From Gammaproteobacteria bacterium (GTDB lineage Bacteria > Pseudomonadota > Gammaproteobacteria > Ga0077536): a stretch of 5,083 bases of DNA. The position numbers were made by a program, and so were the translations under genes. Positions within the stretch are counted from its first letter, which is position 1. Every line of letters begins with the position of its first letter. The notes below the pieces were generated by a model. That model saw only the letters and a list, made by a program, of their open reading frames with translations, had not been told where the DNA came from and did not search any database. The DNA is taken from NCBI GenBank assembly GCA_030639105.1, contig DAOWDI010000232.1, forward strand, positions 1 through 5,083, given 5' to 3'. This document shows, one piece after another, positions 1 through 5,083 of this stretch.

Positions 1-2945
1 ATGAGGCGTCTTATGACGCCGGCGGTTCGACCGTGACCTTCCCCGGTGCCTGCGCCGAAGAAAATATCAATCATGACGACTGTAAGACGCAGGTGATCAC
101 GGGCGGTGCGCCGACCTACAAAAGTCCGATCATCGCCGAATGTCAGTCGAACTACCTCGTGCAACTGACCGACGGCGGCGGCTACTACACCGGCGAGGGC
201 AAGAGCAACACGCTCGGGCAAAGTATCGACGAGGACAATTTGATCAATTCGCTGCAGGCGCACGATGATAGCGGATCCCTGGTCTCGTTGACGGGTTGTA
301 ACTCCGATACAACCCTGTCGGATGGTTCCACCTACAGCGGCAGCTCGCATAACGAGTGCACGGTCAAGCTTGCGCAATTCCTGCACGACAATGACCAGAT
401 CTATACGAGTACGCAGAGATTGCAGTCGGGCACCTCACCGATCGACGGCGTACAGACGATCGACGTCTATAACATCGGGTTTAATCTCTGCGGTGCCGGG
501 AATGTGACCGGCGTATCGGCTACGGATGAACAGGTGTGTTGTACTGCCGCGGGCCTCGGCGCGGACGGCGTCTGCCCGGCAGCCTCGATCGTGGGCGATC
601 CCGATCGCATCAAGGTACTGAAGGCGCAGTCCGATGTTGGCGGCGGTGAGTATTTCAACGCCAACACGGTGGATGAACTGGTTGCCGCGTTTACCAGCAT
701 TACCAGCAGCATCCTCGAGAAGAGTACGTCCTTCGTGGCGCCGTCGATTGCGGCGAACGCGTTCAACCGTCTGTTCAGCCGTGATGAGGTGTTTTTCGGT
801 CTGTTCGAGCCGTCGAAGCAGGCGCATTGGGACGGCAACGTGAAGAAATACAACGTGTGCCTGGATCCGGATCCGGACGACGACGGCACCGATGACTGCA
901 TCCTCGGCGACGTGCTCGATGCAGGCGGCGACCCCGCCATCGTCGATGACCCCGGTCCCCCACCGGCACTCGATGACGGTCTGTTCGCGACGACCGCCCA
1001 GAGTATCTGGAGCGCGACCGAAGACGGCCGTGAGACCAAGGAGGGCGGCGCCGGCGGCGAAATCACGGACTTCACCACACGGCTGATCCACACCGAGTTC
1101 GAGGCCGTGGGCGGCACCGCCGCGAGCGGCACCTCGCTCGGCGATACGGGCCACTTTATCGACGCCAGTAATTGGGATGCGCCCGCAAACTCGGCGGTCC
1201 GCGACGAAGTGTGTCCCGATCCGACCGATCTCACGGCCGGATCCGACTGCGAAAAGCGCATGGAGTGGATGCTGGGCGCCGATATCCTCAACGAGGACGA
1301 CGATATCAGTACGACGACGCGCTGGTGGTTCCACGATGTGTTGCATTCGAGCCCGGTGGCCATCACCTACGGTCAGGATGGTGCCGATAATTTTATCGAC
1401 AAGGTATTGGTAGGCACCAACGACGGTGGTTTGCATTTCATCAATGGCGTGAGCGGCGTTGAGGAGTGGGTGTTCATGCCGCGCTCCGTACTCGCCGATC
1501 AGCAGGCGTTATACGATAACAGCGCGCCGTCGCATATATACGGGTTGGATTCGACGCCGGTGATCGGCGTGGACGATGTCAATCTCGATGGCATCATCGA
1601 CCCGGCGGAGGATTTCATCGGCGCGGTGATCACGCAGCGGCGCGGCGGTGACAACATGTACGCCCTGGACCTCACCCCGGCATCGATCCTGGCCAGTGTG
1701 TCGGCTACCGTGACGCCGAAGTTCTTGTGGCACATCTCGCCAAGCAGCACCGGTTTCTCGCGGCTCGGCCAGACCTGGTCGGAACCGACGCTGATAACGC
1801 TCGCTACCGTCGGCGGCCCGATCGCGGCCCTCGTCTTCGGGGGCGGCTACTTCACGGACCTCGATGAGGTTGACGCCAGCGGTATCGCCAGATTTTTTGG
1901 TGACGAGAAGACGCCCGGTACCGACAACCTCGGTAATGCCATCTACGTGGTCAACGCCACGACCGGGGAGCTGATCTTCTCGGTCAGCAGCGATGCAGCC
2001 GCGAATATCACCGTCCCGGAGATGAGATACGCGATCCCGTCCAACGTGACCGCATTCGATTCCGATGGCGACGGCTTTGAGGATCGCGTGTACGTCGGCG
2101 ATACCGTGGGGCAGGTGTGGCGTGTCGATCTGATCGACGTGGACCCCGCCAGCGCGATCGCACCTGAGGGCGGCTCGGTGGTCGGGCGTCTGGCCAATAT
2201 CTCTACGCCGGGCACGCTGAGTGAGGAACGCCGGTTTTTCTACCGGCCGGCGGTTGTGCAGGTAATCGACACCGAGTATTCGGATGCGGCCGACGGTGAG
2301 TTCGACTACGTCTTGATCGGCAGCGGCAACCGGGCGAATCCCCTGGATACGGAAGTCGAGGATCGCTTCTATGCATTTCGCGACGTCACCATCGGTGAAA
2401 TGGTGGATGCCGACAGTGATCACATCGCCGACGATTATCCGCTCAATACCGACGCCTCGAGCGCCGGTGCGCCGATCACGAATGCGGAAATGGTAGATGT
2501 TACCGTCAACGTCCTTGATCCGACCGATGCGGCGACCCAGACGGCGCTCGGGTGGTTCTTCGACTTTGGCGTGGCCTCGAGCAATGATGGCGAGAAGGTG
2601 TTGGCCGCCGCGAGTGTGTTTGCCAGTACCTTGATCTTCACGACCTATGTGCCGGACGATGCCACCGCGATCACCGATCCCTGTCAGGCCGCGGAAGGAT
2701 CCGGCGTCGCCTATAATATGGATATTCTATCGACCAAGGCGGCGATCGACTGGGACGAGGACGGCACCTTGGAACCGATCGCCGATCGCTCGGCTGAGTT
2801 GGGCACGGGTATTCCTTCGGAAGCCGTGCCGATCTTCACCAAGGAGGGCGTCACGGTGTTGGTTGGTACCGGCGGCGGCGCGGAGAACCTCGGTAAGGTG
2901 TCCGAACTACCGCGCTTCAATACCTATTGGTATGAGGAGTACTAG
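1..2945 (+). CDS. pilY1: PilY1-type type IV pilus tip adhesin/regulator, 5' end outside window
   Basis: The reading frame is open from the left edge (first whole codon at base 3) to TAG at 2943-2945, giving 980 visible residues; the start, signal peptide and any MIDAS motif lie outside. Residues below count from base 3. About 1-245 resemble the end of a von Willebrand A domain: LTDG near the start, VYNIGF, then GGGEYFNANT (about 213-222). A linker with SIAANAFNRLF and FGLFEPSKQAHWDGN (about 247-277) is typical of PilY1. From WWFHDVLHSSP (441) to the end is the PilY1 beta-propeller: VLVGTNDGGLHF (468), MYALDL (552), YVGDTVGQVWRVDL (697), VLIGSGNR (770). The loop DSDGDGFED at 686-694 just before YVGD is probably the counterpart of the calcium site known in Pseudomonas PilY1. 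In that family PilY1 works at the pilus tip and outer surface, in adhesion and in control of retraction. No RGD is present. The family call is secure; the exact role here is inferred. Confidence 0.93.
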   Translation, partial: EASYDAGGSTVTFPGACAEENINHDDCKTQVITGGAPTYKSPIIAECQSNYLVQLTDGGGYYTGEGKSNTLGQSIDEDNLINSLQAHDDSGSLVSLTGCNSDTTLSDGSTYSGSSHNECTVKLAQFLHDNDQIYTSTQRLQSGTSPIDGVQTIDVYNIGFNLCGAGNVTGVSATDEQVCCTAAGLGADGVCPAASIVGDPDRIKVLKAQSDVGGGEYFNANTVDELVAAFTSITSSILEKSTSFVAPSIAANAFNRLFSRDEVFFGLFEPSKQAHWDGNVKKYNVCLDPDPDDDGTDDCILGDVLDAGGDPAIVDDPGPPPALDDGLFATTAQSIWSATEDGRETKEGGAGGEITDFTTRLIHTEFEAVGGTAASGTSLGDTGHFIDASNWDAPANSAVRDEVCPDPTDLTAGSDCEKRMEWMLGADILNEDDDISTTTRWWFHDVLHSSPVAITYGQDGADNFIDKVLVGTNDGGLHFINGVSGVEEWVFMPRSVLADQQALYDNSAPSHIYGLDSTPVIGVDDVNLDGIIDPAEDFIGAVITQRRGGDNMYALDLTPASILASVSATVTPKFLWHISPSSTGFSRLGQTWSEPTLITLATVGGPIAALVFGGGYFTDLDEVDASGIARFFGDEKTPGTDNLGNAIYVVNATTGELIFSVSSDAAANITVPEMRYAIPSNVTAFDSDGDGFEDRVYVGDTVGQVWRVDLIDVDPASAIAPEGGSVVGRLANISTPGTLSEERRFFYRPAVVQVIDTEYSDAADGEFDYVLIGSGNRANPLDTEVEDRFYAFRDVTIGEMVDADSDHIADDYPLNTDASSAGAPITNAEMVDVTVNVLDPTDAATQTALGWFFDFGVASSNDGEKVLAAASVFASTLIFTTYVPDDATAITDPCQAAEGSGVAYNMDILSTKAAIDWDEDGTLEPIADRSAELGTGIPSEAVPIFTKEGVTVLVGTGGGAENLGKVSELPRFNTYWYEEY
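870..896 (+). other. Acidic calcium-type loop 1 in PilY1, flanked by cysteines
   Basis: Encodes DPDDDGTDD, a full match to the DxDxDGxxD pattern of EF-hand-like calcium loops. It lies just after the conserved HWDGNVKKY segment and between Cys codons at 858 and 897, so a disulfide could close the loop. A further acidic, proline-rich stretch follows to about base 985. Calcium binding is inferred from the pattern alone. Confidence 0.5.
1575..1601 (+). other. Acidic calcium-type loop 2 in PilY1
   Basis: Encodes DVNLDGIID, a full match to DxNxDGxxD. It sits in the propeller between the strand ending GLDSTPVIG and the strand GAVITQRRGGDNMYALDL. Loops of this kind between propeller strands are common in PilY1 proteins; metal binding is inferred. 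Confidence 0.55.
2058..2084 (+). other. Calcium loop 3 in PilY1, probable counterpart of the known site
   Basis: Encodes DSDGDGFED, a full match to DxDxDGxxD, directly followed by RVYVGDTVGQVWRVDL. This arrangement matches the calcium site characterised in the Pseudomonas aeruginosa PilY1 C-terminal domain (residues 851-859 there), which controls pilus retraction. The equivalence is by motif and context, not by alignment. Confidence 0.7.
2406..2432 (+). other. Thrombospondin-3-like acidic loop 4 in PilY1
   Basis: Encodes DADSDHIAD followed by DYPLNTD. The aspartate spacing is that of a calcium loop, with His in place of the usual Gly at position 6. The following D-x-P resembles bacterial thrombospondin type 3 repeats. 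Weaker than loops 1-3. Confidence 0.4.
2748..2774 (+). other. Acidic calcium-type loop 5 near the PilY1 C terminus
   Basis: Encodes DWDEDGTLE, matching DxDxDGxxD except for Glu at position 9, which is an acceptable ligand. It lies about 55 residues before the stop, in the last propeller region, ahead of the conserved-looking GIPSEAVPIF segment. Confidence 0.45.
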
Positions 2946-2985
2946 AACCCGCTGCGCGGTCCTCACCGGCCCATGCGGCGGCGAG

Positions 2986-2995
2986 CCCCCCCCCC
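2986..2995 (+). repeat. Homopolymer tract of ten cytosines in the pilY1-pilE spacer
   Basis: Ten C in a row, 41 bases after the pilY1 stop and about 50 bases before the likely pilE start. It is the longest homopolymer in the window. Tracts of this length can slip during replication, and they are also prone to sequencing error. It lies outside both coding regions if pilE starts near 3048; an in-frame ATG at 2973 would place it inside an extended pilE. Confidence 0.9.
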
Positions 2996-3047
2996 ACGTG
3001 ACCCGGCCGATCTTACGGCGGGTACAGAAACTACGGGTAATGAGATG

Positions 3048-3491
3048 ATGAAACGACTGCTGCAAAACGGACGCACGCGGACAATGAGGCGAATGCGCGG
3101 CATTACGCTGATCGAGTTGATGATCGTCGTTGTGATCGTCGGCATTCTCGCTAGTGTCGCTTATCCTTCCTATCAGGAATACGGCCGTCGCGCCAAGCGT
3201 GCGGAAGCACGGGCGCACCTGACGGATGCAGCCGCGCGCATGGAGCGCTGGTATTCCGACAACAATCAATACACCGCGGATTGGAGCGCCGCGGGCGCCA
3301 ATATCGCGGGGGCGAGCGAGCACGGACACTACAACGTTACCGTTGCCCTCGGTGGCGGTAATCAGACTTTTGTCCTCACGGCAACCCCCGTGGGGTTTGT
3401 TGACGGCAAGTGCGCTACGCTTACGTTGGATAACGCCAGCACGCAGGGTAACGGGGGCTCCGGCTCCGTCGACGATTGCTGGGCGAAGTGA
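3048..3491 (+). CDS. pilE: Type IV minor pilin PilE
   Basis: Minor type IV pilin; in the related Pseudomonas system PilE is part of the tip/priming complex with PilY1 and other minor pilins. The class III prepilin signature is clear: a basic leader ending MRRMRG, cut by prepilin peptidase PilD before Ile, then ITLIELMIVVVIVGILASVAYPSYQEY with Glu at mature position 5. Mature position 1 is Ile rather than the more usual Phe. The mature protein would be 129 residues, normal for PilE, with a C-terminal Cys pair at mature positions 104 and 126 forming the D-region loop. The start is uncertain: ATG at 3048 has GAG three bases upstream and gives an 18-residue leader; ATG at 3045 is adjacent; ATG at 3084 gives a classic 6-residue leader but poor ribosome binding; ATG at 3093 follows GAGG but leaves only three leader residues. 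It lies 102 bases after pilY1 and is probably co-transcribed with it. Confidence 0.9.
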   Translation: MKRLLQNGRTRTMRRMRGITLIELMIVVVIVGILASVAYPSYQEYGRRAKRAEARAHLTDAAARMERWYSDNNQYTADWSAAGANIAGASEHGHYNVTVALGGGNQTFVLTATPVGFVDGKCATLTLDNASTQGNGGSGSVDDCWAK

Positions 3492-3515
3492 TGCGGCGAG
3501 GGATCGCGCGGGCAG

Positions 3516-3538
3516 CGCGTTAGACCCTAACGCGTTTT
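3516..3538 (+). terminator. Intrinsic terminator after pilE
   Basis: A perfect 8-base stem (CGCGTTAG, loop ACC, CTAACGCG) is followed by TTTT, 25 bases after the pilE stop. The stem can extend by a G-T and an A-T pair. The short T run makes it moderate rather than strong. It marks the likely end of the minor-pilin operon and argues against starting the next gene at TTG 3537, inside the T run. Confidence 0.75.
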
Positions 3539-3572
3539 GCGACGGGCGCGCTGCCTCTTTGAATTACCCCAC

Positions 3573-4322
3573 GTGAATAGAAACTACGCCATTGCCCTGA
3601 TCGGGATCGCGGTGAGCGCGGTTGTGCTGGGGGCGGTGCTCGCGATCATAGGTGAGCGGCGTGCCGCGGCGCCCGTGTCGATCGAGACGCCGCAACCGAA
3701 GGAGAAACCACGTTACGACTACGACAAACTGCGCCAGCGGATCACCTACGGCCGTGCGACCCTGGCCGATGCGCGCCGCGCGATGACCGATCCGGATCCG
3801 GTCTCATTATCGAACAGCATCCACGCGTTCTACATCATGCGCCGCCATCGCCCCGTGGTGCATCTGCTGAACGGCATGTGGGCGCTCAACGAAGAGAAAT
3901 ACCCGGAGCTGGCCTGGGACCAGATCGCGAAACCGCCGGCGCGTATCGCGCTCGCCAGTACCTTGAATCGGATCCGCATCGTCAAGACCGAGCCCTATCA
4001 GCAATATATCCGCTTGCATAAAAATGCCGCGCACGAATTCATCCGGGCGCAGGTATCCGTTGCCCTGGGCTTCAACGGCGATGCCGTTGATTTGCCATAC
4101 CTGAAGGCCATGAGTAGTGGTGACAATCATTACGTCGCCCAAAGCGCGATCACGGCGCTCTCGGTGTTTGGCGGCGAGCGCGCCCGCGATATACTCATCG
4201 AACTGGCCGAGAAGTATCGAGGCACGCCGCGCGGTGACTTGATGACCGAGATGCTGCGCAGCGCCTACCGCTGGCCGCCGCCGCAAGAGCGCCCGATCCC
4301 GGTGACCAAGGATAAAGCCTGA
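3573..4322 (+). CDS. Membrane-anchored protein with HEAT-like helical repeats, function unknown
   Basis: I do not recognise a named family. From GTG at 3573 the product is 249 residues. Residues 6-26 form one hydrophobic helix preceded by MNRN and followed by GERR, so it reads as an uncleaved signal anchor; residues 31-47 are a Pro/Lys-rich linker. The rest is helical. About 153-233 show alternating amphipathic helices with a HEAT or PBS-lyase-like look: RAQVSVALGFNGD, LPYLKAMSSGD, YVAQSAITALSVFGGERARDILIELAEKY. Such repeats usually bind other proteins. The start is inferred: the frame also opens at TTG 3537, but that lies in the terminator tail of the previous gene. No convincing ribosome binding site precedes either codon, and no other start lies near the membrane helix. 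The frame ends at TGA, 4 bases from the stop of the convergent DUF4124 gene. It may have its own promoter, not identified. A link to the pilus is only positional. Confidence 0.72.
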   Translation: MNRNYAIALIGIAVSAVVLGAVLAIIGERRAAAPVSIETPQPKEKPRYDYDKLRQRITYGRATLADARRAMTDPDPVSLSNSIHAFYIMRRHRPVVHLLNGMWALNEEKYPELAWDQIAKPPARIALASTLNRIRIVKTEPYQQYIRLHKNAAHEFIRAQVSVALGFNGDAVDLPYLKAMSSGDNHYVAQSAITALSVFGGERARDILIELAEKYRGTPRGDLMTEMLRSAYRWPPPQERPIPVTKDKA

Positions 4323-4326
4323 ATCC

Positions 4327-4773
4327 CTACCGGCAGTATTTCTCGACCGCGGCTTGTGCCTCAAGCAGCTGTGCCTGACGCCATTCCTCCGGCATCCGGG
4401 TCCGCGTACCGTCCGCATCCACCTTATTGATCCGCGGCCGCTCCATGGAGGCCACGCGAAGCTTGGCTTGTTCGCAGTTGTGTTCGATCCTGGCGGCCTC
4501 GGCGGCCGCTTCGCTGTCTTTCTCACCCTGTTCTTGAGCTTCTTTGCGCCGTTTTGCGTACGCCTCGCTCTGCGCCTGCCAGGTCGTGCGCGCCGCCGGT
4601 GATCCACTGGTATACGGGGTGATCGTCTCGACGTTTACGCCGGCGCCGGGATCACGCTCGGAATAGTTGGTTTCGCCGTCGTCGGCATCCACCCATTTAT
4701 AGATCTCGGCGTGCGCGAAATCGACGGCCGCCAATACGAGAACCAACAAAAATAAGTGCTTGGATGGAATCAT
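4327..4773 (-). CDS. Secreted DUF4124 domain protein
   Basis: The product is 148 residues from ATG at 4773. Residues 1-22 form a signal peptide: MIPSKH, a leucine/valine-rich core, then cleavage after AHA. The mature protein begins EIYKWVDADDGETNYSERDP, the hallmark of DUF4124 (IYKWVD...YS), a short beta-rich domain in many proteobacterial envelope proteins whose biochemical role is not established. Residues from about 65 to the end are strongly helical and charged (KRRKEAQEQGEKDSEAAAEAAR), probably coiled coil. Cysteines in HNCEQAK and at the terminal KYCR could pair. The segment NKVDADGTRTRMPEEWRQAQL resembles the tail of other DUF4124 proteins. The start was chosen from ATGs at 4788, 4776 and 4773: AGGA lies five bases before 4773 but only two before 4776, and 4788 has AGG almost touching it. 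It converges on the HEAT-like gene. Confidence 0.85.
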   Translation of the reverse strand: MIPSKHLFLLVLVLAAVDFAHAEIYKWVDADDGETNYSERDPGAGVNVETITPYTSGSPAARTTWQAQSEAYAKRRKEAQEQGEKDSEAAAEAARIEHNCEQAKLRVASMERPRINKVDADGTRTRMPEEWRQAQLLEAQAAVEKYCR

Positions 4774-4778
4774 CATCG

Positions 4779-4782
4779 TCCT
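4779..4782 (-). promoter_or_regulatory. Ribosome binding site deciding the DUF4124 gene start
   Basis: AGGA on the minus strand, five bases before the ATG at 4773. This favours the third of three closely spaced in-frame ATG codons and gives a signal peptide with a short, normal N-terminal region. Confidence 0.5.
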
Positions 4783-4822
4783 ATACATCGCCTCGCGAAC
4801 GGATCACCGCACTTAGAGTCTG

Positions 4823-4849
4823 AGTATAGGCGCATGTTCCGCTAGTCCA
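4823..4849 (-). promoter_or_regulatory. Possible sigma-70-type promoter for the DUF4124 gene
   Basis: Read on the minus strand, TATACT (4828-4823) is a good -10 hexamer. TGGACT (4849-4844) is a partial -35 match, four of six bases to TTGACA, with a short 15-base spacer. It lies about 50 bases upstream of the chosen start. Weak evidence, by eye only. Confidence 0.3.
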
Positions 4850-4858
4850 TCATGGATT

Positions 4859-4874
4859 TCAAGCGATCACTTGA
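4859..4874. promoter_or_regulatory. Imperfect 16-base palindrome, possible operator
   Basis: TCAAGCGATCACTTGA pairs at seven of eight positions around its centre. It lies just upstream of the possible DUF4124 promoter, where an activator or repressor site would be expected. A chance match of this quality is uncommon but not excluded in a region of this size. Confidence 0.3.
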
Positions 4875-4892
4875 TGTTGTTTCGAGCCGCGG

Positions 4893-4917
4893 CCCGTCTG
4901 CTTGGAGCAGATACGGG
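4893..4917. other. Hairpin in the DUF4124/PEP-CTERM intergenic region
   Basis: CCCG then TCTGCT pair with AGCAGA then CGGG across a TGG loop, giving ten base pairs with a two-base TA bulge at 4912-4913. No T run follows on either strand, so it does not look like an intrinsic terminator. It could be a leader structure or a protein site, or a chance fold in GC-rich DNA. Confidence 0.35.
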
Positions 4918-4976
4918 ACATAATCCGGGTGAGGTACGGGGGCGGCGGTTGCAGCGAGCGTAGAATCGGGGGGCAG

Positions 4977-5001
4977 AAAAGCCCGGCATAGCGGGGCTTT
5001 T
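4977..5001 (-). terminator. Intrinsic terminator of the PEP-CTERM gene
   Basis: AAAAGCCC (4977-4984) and GGGCTTTT (4994-5001) form a perfect 8-base stem with a 9-base loop. Read on the minus strand, the stem ends in TTTT and starts 18 bases after the stop codon of the upstream partial gene. The A/T ends of the stem make it partly bidirectional. Confidence 0.75.
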
Positions 5002-5019
5002 AAAGATTTATTGGGAACT

Positions 5020-5083
5020 TCAGGCCTTCTTCCCCCGGCGCCGGGACATACCCATACTGGCCAAGCCGAGACCTAAGAGCGCG
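5020..5083 (-). CDS. C-terminal end of a probable PEP-CTERM protein, cut by window edge
   Basis: Read on the minus strand from the right edge, the last 20 codons before TGA (5022-5020) encode ALLGLGLASMGM followed by SRRRGKKA. A short glycine/leucine-rich membrane segment followed at once by an arginine/lysine cluster and the chain end is the usual close of PEP-CTERM sorting signals. In those proteins an exosortase cuts near the Pro-Glu-Pro motif, and the proteins are exported, often in species that make exopolysaccharide. The PEP motif itself would lie just outside the window, so the family cannot be confirmed; other C-terminal anchor signals such as GlyGly-CTERM are possible. The body and function of the protein are not visible. 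The terminator just downstream agrees with a real gene end. Confidence 0.68.
   Translation of the reverse strand, partial: ALLGLGLASMGMSRRRGKKA

Noticed and set aside
435..1436. Long open frame of 333 codons on the minus strand inside pilY1
   Set aside because: It lies antisense to a securely identified gene, has low-complexity Arg/Gly/Val-rich composition and no recognisable domain. GC-rich coding DNA often leaves the opposite strand open.
1638..1652. Possible integrin-binding RGD motif in PilY1
   Set aside because: The sequence reads RRGGD, with an extra Gly, so it is not RGD.
1509..2423. Long open frame of 304 codons on the minus strand inside pilY1
   Set aside because: It is a complementary-frame shadow of the propeller region, rich in Arg, Asp and His with no family motif.
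2973..3047. Extending pilE upstream to ATG 2973
   Set aside because: It would add a Pro/Arg-rich stretch encoded by the C10 tract before the prepilin leader. Type IV prepilin leaders are short and basic, and no good ribosome binding site precedes 2973.
3537..3572. TTG at 3537 as the start of the HEAT-like gene
   Set aside because: The codon lies in the T run of the pilE terminator, has no ribosome binding sequence and would add 12 residues ahead of the membrane anchor. GTG 3573 gives a normal anchor.
863..3801. The 13-mer GATCCGGATCCGG occurs in both pilY1 (about 864) and the HEAT-like gene (about 3789)
   Set aside because: Both copies encode Asp-Pro-Asp-Pro with the same common codons. Two copies in coding DNA are best explained by chance and codon preference.
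3807..4607. Minus-strand open frame covering parts of the HEAT-like and DUF4124 genes
   Set aside because: It overlaps two better supported genes, is Arg-rich and has no signal, domain or ribosome binding site that supports it.

Overview
The window (5083 bases, GC-rich) looks like chromosomal DNA of a gammaproteobacterium or a close relative. The evidence is a pilY1-pilE gene pair, the order found at the end of type IV pilus minor-pilin operons in this group, together with a DUF4124 envelope protein and the tail of a PEP-CTERM (exosortase-sorted) protein. The species cannot be named from the sequence.

Layout: (1) 1-2945, plus strand: a pilY1-type gene, cut at its 5' side by the window edge. 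It covers the end of a von Willebrand A-like domain and the complete C-terminal beta-propeller, with five acidic loops of calcium-binding type. (2) 2946-3047: a spacer with a run of ten cytosines. (3) about 3048-3491, plus: pilE, a minor type IV pilin with a class III prepilin leader, followed by a clear intrinsic terminator at 3516-3538. (4) about 3573-4322, plus: an unrecognised protein with one N-terminal membrane anchor and a helical, HEAT-like C-terminal half. (5) 4327-4773, minus: a secreted DUF4124 protein, converging on the previous gene with 4 bases between the stop codons. (6) 4774-5019: an intergenic region with an imperfect palindrome, a hairpin, a possible promoter and an intrinsic terminator. 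(7) 5020-5083, minus: the last 20 codons of a probable PEP-CTERM protein.

How they fit together: PilY1 and PilE belong to one machine. PilE is a minor pilin and PilY1 is the large tip-associated adhesin and regulator of pilus extension and retraction. The terminator after pilE marks the likely end of that operon. The HEAT-like protein and the DUF4124 protein are both predicted to face the periplasm, but nothing in the sequence ties them to the pilus beyond proximity. The PEP-CTERM tail implies an exosortase elsewhere in the genome and usually goes with exopolysaccharide production.

I found no clear evidence of a wholly new system. The points most worth a second look are the C10 tract between pilY1 and pilE, the number and placement of calcium-type loops and cysteine-rich insertions in PilY1, and the unassigned anchored HEAT-like protein. 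No rRNA, tRNA, CRISPR array or insertion sequence was seen.
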